From positions 124,001-188,000 of the forward strand of contig NZ_JBBHJW010000002.1 in assembly GCF_037482845.1 (NCBI RefSeq): a stretch of 64,000 nt of DNA, read 5' to 3'. A model generated the notes under the pieces. That model ran no database searches, was not told where the DNA came from, and was given only the letters and a program-made list of their open reading frames with translations. The translations under genes were made by a program, and so were the position numbers. This document shows positions 50,906 to 60,855 of the stretch, piece after piece. Each line of letters opens with the position of its first letter. Within the stretch, counting starts at the first letter, position 1. The DNA comes from Paucibacter_B soli (GTDB lineage Bacteria; Pseudomonadota; Gammaproteobacteria; Burkholderiales; Burkholderiaceae_C).

Positions 50906-51853
50906 ATGACGCTGATTACCTCGGTCCTGCACCCGGACCTTCCCAGCTTCGTCGCCTTCGGCGAAGCACTCACCGACCTGATGCGGATGGGCCCCGACAG
51001 CTGGCGCTCCGCCTGCGGGGGCGCCTCCTGGAATGTGGCCGCGGCGATGTCACGCCTGGGCGAGCTGAGCGCCTTTGCCGGCGGCATCAGCAACGATGTG
51101 TTCGGCCAGGAACTCTGGCGGGCCAGCGCCGATGCCAACCTGGACCCGCGCTTCATCCAGCAGTTCGCCAAGTCGCCGCTGCTGGCGGTGGTGCACGAGA
51201 CGCAGCCGCCGCAATACTTCTTCATCGGCGACGACAGCGCCGACCTGTACTTCCAGCCCGACGGCCTGCCCTCGGGCTGGCGCAGAGCCTTGCGCTGGGC
51301 GCATTTCGGCGGCATCAGCCTGGTGCGCGAGCCGCTCGCGCGGCGCCTGCTGGAGCTGGCCGAAAAGCTTAAGAGCCAGGGCAAGCGCATCAGCTTCGAC
51401 CCGAACTACCGAAGCCTGATGGACTCCAGCTATGACGAGACGCTGGAGCGCATGTGCCGCATTGCCGACGTCATCAAGGTCTCGGACGAGGACCTGCGCG
51501 GCCTGTTCCGCACCGGCGACTACCACACCGGCCTGGCCCAGATCAGCGCCTGGAACCCGCATGCCACGGTGATGCTGACGCGCGGCGCCGAGGGCGCGAG
51601 CCTGTTCCATGTGCGCGGCGATTTCCACGCCCTGCCGCCCGCGGTGGAACTGGTGGATACGGTGGGCGCGGGCGATGCCGCCATGGCCGGCCTGCTCCAC
51701 AGCCTGATGCGCCATGCCGAGGCCGCGCCCGAGCAGCATCTGCGCTGGGCGGTGGCGGCCGGCGCCGCGGCCTGCACCGCGGCGGGTGCCGTGCCGCCCA
51801 GCCTGGCTCAAGTGCAAGAGCTGGCCCCGCAGGTCAAGGTCTGGGCGGACTGA
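50906..51853 (+). CDS. PfkB-family carbohydrate kinase
   Basis: A 315-residue ribokinase/fructokinase-family enzyme. It has the N-terminal signature GGASWNVAAAMSRLGELSAFAGGISNDVFGQE (about residues 33-64) and the catalytic signature VDTVGAGDAAMAGLL near residue 252, where the Asp is the catalytic base. Fructose or a related sugar is the likely substrate, but this cannot be resolved. The start MTLITSV at 50906 is preferred over an in-frame ATG at 50861. It is divergent from moaA and convergent with paaY. Confidence 0.86.
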   Translation: MTLITSVLHPDLPSFVAFGEALTDLMRMGPDSWRSACGGASWNVAAAMSRLGELSAFAGGISNDVFGQELWRASADANLDPRFIQQFAKSPLLAVVHETQPPQYFFIGDDSADLYFQPDGLPSGWRRALRWAHFGGISLVREPLARRLLELAEKLKSQGKRISFDPNYRSLMDSSYDETLERMCRIADVIKVSDEDLRGLFRTGDYHTGLAQISAWNPHATVMLTRGAEGASLFHVRGDFHALPPAVELVDTVGAGDAAMAGLLHSLMRHAEAAPEQHLRWAVAAGAAACTAAGAVPPSLAQVQELAPQVKVWAD

Positions 51854-51857
51854 GCGC

Positions 51858-52463
51858 TTAGTCGCCGCGCTTGCTGGCCACCAGCGTCTGCGGCCCACGT
51901 ACCTGCAGGCGGGCGCGGCCGGGCTCGGGCGCGGCCAGCGGTACCACCTCATGCAGCGTGGCCCGGCAGCGCAGGGTCAGGTCTTGATAGGTCTGCGTGC
52001 CTTCCAGCTTCCAGCGCATCTCGTCTTCGCTCAAGGGACGCATCACCTTGGCCGGCAGGCCGGCGATGAGCGACTTCTCGGGCAGCTTGAGCCCGGCGCG
52101 CACAAAGGCGCAGGCGGCGACGATGCTGTAGGCGCCCACCTCGGCCTCGTCCATCACCACCGCATTCATGCCCACCAGGGCGTCGTGGCGCACCACGCAG
52201 CCATGCAGCACAGCACCATGGCCGATATGGCCGTTGCGCTCGACGAGGGTCTCCGAGTCGGGAAAGCCGTGGATCACGCATGTGTCCTGCACGTTCGCGC
52301 CCTCGTGCAGCACGATGCGGCCAAAGTCAGCGCGCAGCGAGGCCAGCGGGCCGATATAGCAGCCCGGCCCCACATGCACATCGCCGATCAGCACGGCGGT
52401 GGGGTGGACGTAAGCGTCGGGATGGACGACGGGGATCACCCCGTCGATCGAGTAGCAGGGCAT
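51858..52463 (-). CDS. paaY: Phenylacetate degradation protein PaaY (thioesterase, gamma-carbonic-anhydrase fold)
   Basis: A 201-residue left-handed beta-helix protein. Hexapeptide turns are visible (AVLIGDVHVGPGCYIGPLASLRADFG), with the metal-site histidines in CVIHGFPDSETLV and HIGHGAVLHGC. PaaY in E. coli hydrolyses dead-end CoA esters formed when ring opening stalls. AGGAGA precedes the ATG at 52463 on the minus strand. It is transcribed divergently from paaG through a shared operator region. Confidence 0.93.
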   Translation of the reverse strand: MPCYSIDGVIPVVHPDAYVHPTAVLIGDVHVGPGCYIGPLASLRADFGRIVLHEGANVQDTCVIHGFPDSETLVERNGHIGHGAVLHGCVVRHDALVGMNAVVMDEAEVGAYSIVAACAFVRAGLKLPEKSLIAGLPAKVMRPLSEDEMRWKLEGTQTYQDLTLRCRATLHEVVPLAAPEPGRARLQVRGPQTLVASKRGD

Positions 52464-52514
52464 GGGCAGGATCTCCTGATTTGCGTCAAGGGTTTTCCCC
52501 GACGTGAATAGACC

Positions 52515-52562
52515 TTGTGTTGAATCAAGCTGGACCTTACGATCTACCGACCGGTCGGTCAA
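52515..52562. promoter_or_regulatory. Divergent paaY/paaG promoters with a palindromic PaaR operator
   Basis: The 14-bp perfect palindrome ACCGACCGGTCGGT (52546-52559) is of the type bound by TetR-family PaaR. Rightward, TTGTGT (52515-52520), 17 bases and TACGAT (52538-52543) form a fair promoter just upstream of it. Leftward, TTGACC (52562-52557), 17 bases and TAAGGT (52539-52534) form a promoter whose spacer contains most of the palindrome. One bound dimer could therefore block both directions. Promoter assignments are by eye; the palindrome is exact. Confidence 0.7.
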
Positions 52563-52619
52563 GAGTGTTTGAGGCTGGTCAAAGCATCTTCTTGTTCTCC
52601 GTGTTCGAGGTTTGTGCCC

Positions 52620-53435
52620 ATGACGCTAGAAAACGCCGAATCGCCCTTGCTGATCACCCAGGATGACGCGGTGCGCACCCTGACGCTGAACCGGCCGGCC
52701 GCCCTGAACGCCTTCACGACGCAGCTGCTCTCGATGCTGCGCACCGCGCTGGAAGAGGCGGCGCACGACGACAGCGTGCGCGCGGTGGTGATCACCGGCG
52801 CCGGCCGGGCGTTTAGCGCCGGCCAGGATCTCGCCGACGCGATGGTCAAGCCGGAGTTCGAGCCCGGCAGCAAGCCCAAGGACATCGGCACCCTGCTGGA
52901 TCATTACTACATCCCGCTGGCGCTGCGCCTGCGGTCCATGCCGGTACCGGTGGTGTGCGCGGTGAACGGCGTGGCGGCCGGCGCGGGCGCCAATTTCGCA
53001 CTGGGCTGCGACCTCGTGATCGCGGCGCAGTCGGCCAACTTCATCCAGGCCTTTGCCAAGATCGGCCTGATCCCGGATTGCGGCGGCACCTGGCTGCTGC
53101 CGCGCCTGGTGGGCCGAGCGCGCGCGCTGCAGCTGGCCCTGATGGGCGAAAAACTCAGCGCCACCGAGGCGGTGCAGATGGGCCTGATCGCGCGCTGCGT
53201 GCCCGACGCCGAGCTGGCCGCCAGCGCGCAGGCCGTGGCGCTGAAGCTGGCCGCCATGCCCACGCGCGCCCTGGTGGAGACCCGCCGCGCCTTCGACGAG
53301 GCGATGAGCCTGGACTACGAGGACGCCATGAAGCTTGAAGCGGTGATGCAGAGCCATCTGGGCTTTGCCGCCGACTACCAGGAGGGCGTGCAGGCCTTCA
53401 TGGAAAAGCGCGCGCCGCAATTTACGGACCGCTGA
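52620..53435 (+). CDS. paaG: 1,2-epoxyphenylacetyl-CoA isomerase PaaG
   Basis: Isomerises ring-1,2-epoxyphenylacetyl-CoA to the seven-membered oxepin-CoA. The 271-residue protein is a crotonase-fold enzyme with the CoA-binding AFSAGQDLAD (oxyanion hole), AVNGVAAGAGANFALGCDLVIAA and the PaaG-type GLIPDCGGTWLLPRLVG with the catalytic Asp. ATG 52620 (MTLENAES) is preferred to an in-frame start at 52569 that would reach the promoter. First gene of the plus-strand paa operon. Confidence 0.93.
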   Translation: MTLENAESPLLITQDDAVRTLTLNRPAALNAFTTQLLSMLRTALEEAAHDDSVRAVVITGAGRAFSAGQDLADAMVKPEFEPGSKPKDIGTLLDHYYIPLALRLRSMPVPVVCAVNGVAAGAGANFALGCDLVIAAQSANFIQAFAKIGLIPDCGGTWLLPRLVGRARALQLALMGEKLSATEAVQMGLIARCVPDAELAASAQAVALKLAAMPTRALVETRRAFDEAMSLDYEDAMKLEAVMQSHLGFAADYQEGVQAFMEKRAPQFTDR

Positions 53436-53440
53436 AGCCG

Positions 53441-53890
53441 ATGACGCCACAACAAATCGCCGAGGCCGTGTGCGAGGGCATGTTCGCCAACGACCGCGCC
53501 TCCAAGGGCCTGGGCATGCGCATCGATGCCATCGCCCCGGGTGCCGCCACCGTCAGCATGAAGGTGCGCGAAGACATGCTCAATGGCTTCGACATCTGCC
53601 ATGGCGGCTTCATCACCACGCTGGCCGACTCGGCCTTCGCCTTCGCCTGCAACTCGTACAACGAGTTGACAGTGGCCTCGGGTTTCGCGATCGACATCGT
53701 CGCGCCGGCCCGCTTGAACGACACGCTGAGCGCGGTGGCCTGCGAAATATCGCTGGCCGGCCGCACCGGCGTCTATGACATCACCATTCGCAACCAGCAG
53801 CAGCAGCTGGTGGCCGTGTTCCGCGGCAAGTCCTACCGCATCAAGGGGAAACCTGTGGTGCCAGGTCTTGCCACGGGCGCTCAGGAGTAA
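53441..53890 (+). CDS. paaI: Hydroxyphenylacetyl-CoA thioesterase PaaI
   Basis: A 149-residue hotdog-fold thioesterase that releases CoA from ring-hydroxylated phenylacetyl-CoA, protecting the CoA pool. The signature NGFDICHGGFITTLADSAFAFACNSYN (about residues 47-73) includes the catalytic Asp and the HGG motif. It starts five bases after paaG and stops seven bases before paaK. Confidence 0.94.
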   Translation: MTPQQIAEAVCEGMFANDRASKGLGMRIDAIAPGAATVSMKVREDMLNGFDICHGGFITTLADSAFAFACNSYNELTVASGFAIDIVAPARLNDTLSAVACEISLAGRTGVYDITIRNQQQQLVAVFRGKSYRIKGKPVVPGLATGAQE

Positions 53891-53897
53891 GCACCCC

Positions 53898-55202
<1,305 letters not shown>

Positions 55203-55213
55203 GGAGTACACGT

Positions 55214-56215
55214 ATGTACACCCAAGCCATGAGCGTCGGCCCGCAGGATGCCGCCGCGAAAGTCCAGAGCGCCGAGGACAAGCAGCGCAGCGAGGCCTTC
55301 GAGGCGCGCATCGATGCGGGCGACTTCATCGAGGCCAAGGACTGGATGCCCGAGCATTACCGCAAGACCCTGGTGCGCCAGATCAGCCAGCATGCGCATT
55401 CCGAGATCGTCGGCATGCTGCCCGAGGGCAACTGGATCACGCGTGCGCCCACGCTCAAGCGCAAGGCGATTCTTCTCGCCAAGGTGCAGGACGAGGGCGG
55501 CCATGGCCTCTATCTCTACTCGGCCGCCGAGACCCTGGGTACCTCGCGCGACCAGATGCTCGAAGCGCTGCACACAGGCAAGGCCAAGTACAGCTCGATC
55601 TTCAACTACCCGACGCTCTCCTGGGCCGATATCGGCGTGATCGGCTGGCTGGTGGATGGCGCGGCCATCATGAACCAGGTGCCGCTGTGCCGCTGCTCCT
55701 ACGCGCCCTATGCACGGGCGATGATTCGCATCTGCCGCGAGGAGAGCTTCCACCAGCGCCAGGGCTACGAGAGCCTCCTGGTGATGATGCGCGAGGGCAC
55801 GGCCGAGCAAAAGGCCATGGTGCAGGACGCGGTGAACCGCTGGTGGTGGCCCTCGCTGATGATGTTCGGCCCCGAGGACAAGGACTCGCCGAACTCCGAG
55901 CAGTCGATGCGCTGGGGCATCAAGCGCATCTCCAACGACGATCTGCGTCAGAAGTTCGTCGACGCGACGATCCCGCAGGCCGAGGTGCTGGGCGTGACCG
56001 TGCCGGACCCCGATCTGTTGTGGAACGCCGAGACCGAGCATTACCGGTTCGGCCGCATCGACTGGGCCGAGTTCTGGCGCGTGGTGGGTGGCGACGGCCC
56101 CTGCAACCGCGAACGCCTGGCCGCCCGCGTGAAGGCCTGGGACGAGGGCGCATGGGTGCGCGAAGCCGCGCTGGCCCATGCCAAGAAACAAGCCACCAAG
56201 GCGCAAGCCGCCTGA
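55214..56215 (+). CDS. paaA: Phenylacetyl-CoA epoxidase catalytic subunit PaaA
   Basis: Diiron catalytic subunit of the PaaABCE monooxygenase that epoxidises the aromatic ring of phenylacetyl-CoA. The 333-residue protein has the ligand helices KVQDEGGHGLYLYSAAETLG and CREESFHQRQGYESLL, each an ExxH-type diiron motif, plus the HSEIVGMLPEGNWI and FNYPTLSWADIG segments. AAGGAGT stands upstream of ATG 55214. Order paaA-B-C-D-E is the classical one. Confidence 0.97.
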   Translation: MYTQAMSVGPQDAAAKVQSAEDKQRSEAFEARIDAGDFIEAKDWMPEHYRKTLVRQISQHAHSEIVGMLPEGNWITRAPTLKRKAILLAKVQDEGGHGLYLYSAAETLGTSRDQMLEALHTGKAKYSSIFNYPTLSWADIGVIGWLVDGAAIMNQVPLCRCSYAPYARAMIRICREESFHQRQGYESLLVMMREGTAEQKAMVQDAVNRWWWPSLMMFGPEDKDSPNSEQSMRWGIKRISNDDLRQKFVDATIPQAEVLGVTVPDPDLLWNAETEHYRFGRIDWAEFWRVVGGDGPCNRERLAARVKAWDEGAWVREAALAHAKKQATKAQAA

Positions 56216-56233
56216 GCACAAGGATTCATCATC

Positions 56234-56539
56234 ATGAGCAATCAGCAGCAAGCCCCGAAGAACGAATGGCCCCTGTGGGAAGTCTTTGTGCGCAGCAAGG
56301 CCGGCCTGGACCACAAGCATTGCGGCAGCCTGCATGCCGCCGACCCCAAGATGGCCGTGCAACTGGCGCGTGAGGTCTACACCCGCCGCCAGGAAGGCGT
56401 GAGCATCTGGGTGGTGCTGTCCAGCCAGATCGTGGCCTCGGACCCGGGCGAGAAGGGCATGTATTTCGACCCGATGGAAGACAAGGTGTACCGCCACCCG
56501 ACCTTCTACGAGCTGCCCGAGTCCGTGAACCACATGTAA
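56234..56539 (+). CDS. paaB: Phenylacetyl-CoA epoxidase subunit PaaB
   Basis: A 101-residue bridging subunit of the epoxidase, without known cofactor. The N-terminal WPLWEVFVRSKAGLDHKHCGSLHAADPKMAVQLAREVYTRR and the closing FYEL.ESVNHM pattern are family hallmarks. It lies 18 bases after paaA and 9 before paaC. Confidence 0.96.
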   Translation: MSNQQQAPKNEWPLWEVFVRSKAGLDHKHCGSLHAADPKMAVQLAREVYTRRQEGVSIWVVLSSQIVASDPGEKGMYFDPMEDKVYRHPTFYELPESVNHM

Positions 56540-56548
56540 GGCAGGGCG

Positions 56549-57325
56549 ATGAGCACTCAATCGATCAAGGTCGGCGACAAGGCCGACGTCCGCTACCTGC
56601 TGCGCATTGCCGACAGCTGCCTGATCCTCAGCCAGCGCCTGGGCGAATGGTGCGGCCATGGGCCCATCCTGGAAGAGGATCTGGCGCTCACCAACATGGC
56701 GCTGGACCTGGTGGGCCAGGCACGCGGACTCCTGACCCGCGCCGGCCAGCTCGATGGCCAGGGCCATGACGAGGACCAGCTCGCCTTTCTGCGCGACGAG
56801 CGCCAGTACTTCAACCCGGTGCTGATGGAGTTGCCGCGCGGTGACTTCGCCTTCACCACCGTGCGCAACTTCGCCGTGGCCAGCTGGCTGCTGGGCCTGT
56901 GGCAGCGCCTGCAGTCGTCCAGCGACGCCGAGGTCGCCGCGATCGCCGGCAAGGCCGTCAAGGAGGCGCAATACCACCAGGCCCATGCGGCCGACTGGAT
57001 GCTGCGCCTGGGCGACGGCACGGCCGAATCCAGGGCCCGCATGGAAGCCGCGCTGGCGACGCTGTGGCCCTATTTCAACGAGCTGTTCGCCGACGACGCG
57101 GTCGACGCTGCCGCGGTGCAGAGCAAGCTGGGCCCGGCCTGGAGCGAACTCAAGGCCGACTGGCAGGCCGCCATGGCCGAGATCCTTGGCGAGGCCGGCC
57201 TGGCCGAGCCCAAGGCCAGCGCCTATGTGCCGGCCGGCCGCGTCGGCATCCACAGCGAGCATATGGGCCATATGCTGGCCGAGATGCAGTATCTGCAGCG
57301 CAGCTACCCGAACGGCGTTTGGTGA
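56549..57325 (+). CDS. paaC: Phenylacetyl-CoA epoxidase structural subunit PaaC
   Basis: A 258-residue four-helix-bundle subunit, related to PaaA but lacking the full diiron site, that pairs with PaaA. Typical segments are RIADSCLILSQRLGEWCGHGPILEEDLALTNMALDLVGQAR and the closing GRVGIHSEHMGHMLAEMQYLQRSYP. Stop at 57325 is six bases before the paaD ATG. Confidence 0.95.
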   Translation: MSTQSIKVGDKADVRYLLRIADSCLILSQRLGEWCGHGPILEEDLALTNMALDLVGQARGLLTRAGQLDGQGHDEDQLAFLRDERQYFNPVLMELPRGDFAFTTVRNFAVASWLLGLWQRLQSSSDAEVAAIAGKAVKEAQYHQAHAADWMLRLGDGTAESRARMEAALATLWPYFNELFADDAVDAAAVQSKLGPAWSELKADWQAAMAEILGEAGLAEPKASAYVPAGRVGIHSEHMGHMLAEMQYLQRSYPNGVW

Positions 57326-57330
57326 ATGCA

Positions 57331-57852
57331 ATGAGCGAGCTGCCGGTCGCCAATACCTGCGGTCGCCTCGAGGCGGCCTGGGAGGTGCTGCGCCAGATCC
57401 CCGACCCCGAGGTGCCGGTGATCTCGCTGGACGAGCTGGGCATCGTGCGCGACCTGAAGGAAACCGCCGGCGGCCTGGAGGTGGTGCTCACGCCCACCTA
57501 TTCGGGCTGCCCGGCCACCGAGCTGATCCAGGACCAGGTGCGCGCCGCGCTGGCCGCCTTCGGCGAGATCCAGATCACCATGCAGCGCGCCCCAGCCTGG
57601 ACCACCGACTGGATCAGCGAGGCCGGCCGCGCCAAGCTCAAGGCCTATGGCATTGCGCCCCCGGGGCCTGCAGGCCCCGACCAGGCCCAGCCCATCCGCC
57701 TGGTGCACCGCGCCTCGCTCAGCAAGTTGGCCTGCCCGCGCTGTGGCTCCGAGCGCACCGAAAAGCTCTCGGCCTTCGGCTCCACCGCATGCAAGGCGCT
57801 GTATCGCTGCCTGGCCTGCCTGGAACCTTTTGAACACTTCAAACCCATTTAA
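57331..57852 (+). CDS. paaD: Phenylacetyl-CoA epoxidase accessory protein PaaD
   Basis: A 173-residue protein needed for epoxidase activity, probably in Fe-S or diiron centre maturation. The N-terminal DUF59/MIP18 domain (about residues 10-95) has DPEVPVISLDELGIVRDL and PTYSGCPATELIQDQV. The C-terminal ribbon has CPRCGSE...STACKALYRCLACLEPF. ATG 57331 (MSELPVAN) is the family-like start; a GTG nine bases upstream is possible. Confidence 0.94.
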   Translation: MSELPVANTCGRLEAAWEVLRQIPDPEVPVISLDELGIVRDLKETAGGLEVVLTPTYSGCPATELIQDQVRAALAAFGEIQITMQRAPAWTTDWISEAGRAKLKAYGIAPPGPAGPDQAQPIRLVHRASLSKLACPRCGSERTEKLSAFGSTACKALYRCLACLEPFEHFKPI

Positions 57853-57855
57853 ATC

Positions 57856-58935
57856 ATGAGCCTGCACTTCCATCCGTTGCGCGTGCGTGAGGTACGTCCC
57901 GACACCGAAGAAGCCGTGATCGTCAGCTTCGATGTGCCGCCGGCCGAGGCCGAGCTCTTCAAGTTCACGCAGGGGCAATACCTGACCCTGCGTGCCGATG
58001 TGAATGGCGAGGACCTGCGCCGCTCCTACTCGATCTGCGCTGGCGTCGACGATGGCGAGCTGCGCGTGGGCGTGCGCAAGGTCAACGGAGGCAAGTTCTC
58101 CAACTGGGTCAACGCCAGCCTGAAGGCCGGCGATGTGATCCAGGTGTTCCCGCCGCAGGGCCGCTTCTTCGTGCCGCTGGATGCCAAGGCCGAGCGCCAC
58201 TACCTGGGCATCGCCGGTGGTTCGGGCATCACCCCCATCCTTTCCATCATGAAGACGGTGCTGGCCAAGGAGCCGGCGAGCCGCTTCACGCTGATCTATG
58301 GCAACCGCCGCCAGGCCTCCACCATGTTCAAGGAGGAGATCGAGGATCTGAAGAACCAGTACCTGACGCGCGTCTCGCTGCACCATGTGTTCAGCGACGA
58401 GCAGGTCGACTCGCCGCTGATGGCCGGCATGCTGGGCCGCGAGAAGATCACCGAATTCCTGGGCGCCCTGGTGGACCCCGCCAGCATCTCCGAGGCCTTC
58501 ATCTGCGGCCCCTACCAGGTCAATGACGAGGCCGAGGCGGCGCTGCTGGCGGCCGGCGTGGCGCAGGAGCGCATCCATATCGAGCGCTTTGGTACGGTCG
58601 AAATGCAGCAGGGCAAGCCGGCGCCGCACGAGGTGCGCGCCGAGGACGCCGACAGCGCCCGCGTCACCCTGATCCGCGACGGCGTGGCGCGCGAGTTCGA
58701 GTTCTCCAAGACCGACCCCAGCCTGCTGGACGCCGCCGCGCGCGCCGGCCTGGAGGTGCCGTTCTCCTGCAAGAGCGGGGTCTGCTCGACCTGCCGTTGC
58801 AAGCTGGTGGAGGGCCAGGTGCGCATGGACAAGAACTTCGCGCTCGAAAAGCACGAGGTGGCGGCCGGCTTCATCCTCAGCTGCCAGGCCCATGCGCTGA
58901 CGCCGCGTGTGGTGATTTCGTTTGATGAACGCTGA
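57856..58935 (+). CDS. paaE: Phenylacetyl-CoA epoxidase reductase PaaE
   Basis: Passes electrons from NADPH to the epoxidase. The 359-residue protein has an FAD-binding barrel (RRSYSICAG), an NAD(P)-binding domain (GIAGGSGITPILSIMKTVL) and a C-terminal plant-type [2Fe-2S] ferredoxin domain with SCKSGVCSTCRCKLVEG and a fourth Cys in FILSCQAHAL. The gene starts three bases after paaD. Confidence 0.97.
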   Translation: MSLHFHPLRVREVRPDTEEAVIVSFDVPPAEAELFKFTQGQYLTLRADVNGEDLRRSYSICAGVDDGELRVGVRKVNGGKFSNWVNASLKAGDVIQVFPPQGRFFVPLDAKAERHYLGIAGGSGITPILSIMKTVLAKEPASRFTLIYGNRRQASTMFKEEIEDLKNQYLTRVSLHHVFSDEQVDSPLMAGMLGREKITEFLGALVDPASISEAFICGPYQVNDEAEAALLAAGVAQERIHIERFGTVEMQQGKPAPHEVRAEDADSARVTLIRDGVAREFEFSKTDPSLLDAAARAGLEVPFSCKSGVCSTCRCKLVEGQVRMDKNFALEKHEVAAGFILSCQAHALTPRVVISFDER

Positions 58936-58948
58936 AAAGACTCGATAG

Positions 58949-59548
58949 ATGGCCAGAGGCAGAGCCCCCGGATTCGACGCCACGCGCGAGGCCATCCTCG
59001 TGCAGGCGGCGCGCCTGTTCGCCAACCAGGGCTACCCCGGCACCTCGATGAACCAGGTGGCCGAGGCCTGCGAGGTGAGCAAGCCCACGCTCTACCACTA
59101 TGTGCGCGACAAGCACGAGCTGCTGGTGCAGATCTGCGAGAGCCATGTGGAGGACCTGGCCGCGCTGGTGGAGGAGGTGCGCGAGCAAGACCTGGCCCCC
59201 GAGCCGCATCTGCGCGCGCTCATCGCCCGCTTCATGCAGGCCTATGGCGAGGCGCAGAACCAGCACCGGGTACTTACCGAGGACACCAAGTTCCTGAACC
59301 CCGAAGATCAGGAGCGCCTGCTGGCGATCGAGCGCGGCGTGGTGGCGGCGTTTGCCGAGGCGGTGGCGGCGGTGCGGCCCGAGCTGCAGGCCGCCAAGCT
59401 GCACAAGCCGCTGACCATGCTGCTGTTCGGCATGATCAACTGGACCTTCACCTGGCTCAAGCCCGATGGTGAGCTGACCTACGAGGCGCTCGCGCCTATG
59501 GTGGCGGATCTTTTTTTTGGTGGCCTGGGCGCGGTGCAAGCCTCGTGA
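58949..59548 (+). CDS. paaR: TetR-family regulator PaaR
   Basis: A 199-residue TetR/AcrR repressor. The N-terminal helix-turn-helix is ANQGYPGTSMNQVAEACEVSKPTLYHYVRDK (about residues 25-55); the rest is the helical ligand-binding domain. In betaproteobacteria and Thermus, a TetR protein of this kind controls paa genes in place of PaaX and is released by phenylacetyl-CoA. It follows paaE by 13 bases, and the palindrome at 52546-52559 is its probable target. Confidence 0.88.
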   Translation: MARGRAPGFDATREAILVQAARLFANQGYPGTSMNQVAEACEVSKPTLYHYVRDKHELLVQICESHVEDLAALVEEVREQDLAPEPHLRALIARFMQAYGEAQNQHRVLTEDTKFLNPEDQERLLAIERGVVAAFAEAVAAVRPELQAAKLHKPLTMLLFGMINWTFTWLKPDGELTYEALAPMVADLFFGGLGAVQAS

Positions 59549-59616
59549 AGGCTGGCGGCCCGACCATGCCTGTGCCTTCCTTTGCACAGACTTTGAACGA
59601 CAACGGAGACAAGACG

Positions 59617-60774
59617 ATGCAACGCAAGCTGATCAAGAAGACCCTGTTGGCCATGGCGGCCGGCGTGGCCCTGCTGGGCCAGGCCTGGGCCGACATCAAT
59701 GTCGGCGTGACGGTGTCGGCCACCGGCCCGGCCGCCTCGCTGGGCATTCCCGAGAAGAACACGCTGAGCCTGCTGCCCACCACGATCGCGGGCCAGAAGG
59801 TCAACTACTTCGTGCTCGACGATGCCTCCGACACCACCACCGCGGTGGCCAACACGCGCAAGCTCATCACAGAGCACAAGGTCGATGTGGTGATCGGCTC
59901 GACCACCACGCCCAATTCGCTGGCGATGATTGACGCGGTCTCCGAGTCGAGCACGCCGATGATTTCGATGGCCGCCTCGGCGCGCATCGTCGAGCCGGTG
60001 GATGCGAAGAAGCGCTGGGTCTTCAAGACGCCGCAGAACGACATCATGATGGCGCTGGCGATCGTCCAGCATATGGCCGCCAACGGCGTGAAGAGCGCCG
60101 GCTTCATCGGCTTTGCCGACGCCTATGGCGAGGGCTGGTACCAGGAGTTCACCAAGATTGCCGCCATCAAGGGCATCAATGTGGTGGCCGCCGAGCGCTA
60201 CAACCGCACCGACACCTCGGTGACCGGCCAGGTGCTGAAGCTGGTGGCCGCCAAGCCCGACGCGATCCTGATCGCCGGCTCGGGCACGCCCGCGGTGCTG
60301 CCGCAGAAGACGCTGAAGGAACGCGGCTACGCCGGCAAGTACTACCAGACCCATGGCGTGGCCAACAACGACTTCCTGCGCGTGGGCGGCAAGGATGTCG
60401 AAGGCACGCTGCTGCCCGCCGGTGCGGTGCTGGTGGCGGCACAACTGGCCGCCGACCATCCGGTGAAGAAGAGCGCGCTGGAATACACCGCCAAGTACGA
60501 GGGCGCGTTCGGCAAGGGCAATGTCTCGACCTTTGGCGGCCATGCCTGGGATGCCGGCCTGCTGCTGCAGGCAGCCATTCCCGCCGCGGTGAAGAAGGCC
60601 CAGCCCGGCACGCCGGCCTTCCGTGCGGCGCTGCGCGATGCGCTCGAGGCCGTCAAGGAATTGCCCGGCGCGCATGGCGTGTTCACCATGTCCGACAAGG
60701 ACCACCTGGGCCTGGACCAGCGCGCCCGCGTGATGGTCAAGATCGAGAACGGTGGCTGGAAGTACCAGCCCTGA
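59617..60774 (+). CDS. ABC-transporter substrate-binding protein (LivK-like) in the paa cluster
   Basis: A 385-residue periplasmic binding protein of the branched-chain/aromatic type I fold. The signal peptide is about residues 1-25 (cleavage after AWA), then DINVGVTVSATGPAASLGIPEKN, VDVVIGSTTTPNSLAMIDAV and FKTPQNDIMMALAIVQHMA. GGAG precedes ATG 59617; an in-frame ATG at 59545 would add a non-leader extension. Its place between paaR and paaZ suggests capture of phenylacetate or a related aromatic acid. No permease or ATPase genes accompany it in the window. Confidence 0.87.
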   Translation: MQRKLIKKTLLAMAAGVALLGQAWADINVGVTVSATGPAASLGIPEKNTLSLLPTTIAGQKVNYFVLDDASDTTTAVANTRKLITEHKVDVVIGSTTTPNSLAMIDAVSESSTPMISMAASARIVEPVDAKKRWVFKTPQNDIMMALAIVQHMAANGVKSAGFIGFADAYGEGWYQEFTKIAAIKGINVVAAERYNRTDTSVTGQVLKLVAAKPDAILIAGSGTPAVLPQKTLKERGYAGKYYQTHGVANNDFLRVGGKDVEGTLLPAGAVLVAAQLAADHPVKKSALEYTAKYEGAFGKGNVSTFGGHAWDAGLLLQAAIPAAVKKAQPGTPAFRAALRDALEAVKELPGAHGVFTMSDKDHLGLDQRARVMVKIENGGWKYQP

Positions 60775-60801
60775 TTTCGCGGCCCAGCGCCTGTTGAATG
60801 A

Positions 60802-60826
60802 GCGGGCCCGCAGGGGCCCGCCTTTG
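60802..60826 (+). terminator. Probable terminator after the substrate-binding protein gene
   Basis: GCGGGCCC pairs perfectly with GGGCCCGC around a GCAG loop and is followed by CTTTGTT. The 8-bp all-GC stem is strong but the T tract is interrupted, so read-through into paaZ is possible. Confidence 0.65.
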
Positions 60827-60855
60827 TTACTACTGACCCTGTTTCGAGGATTGCC

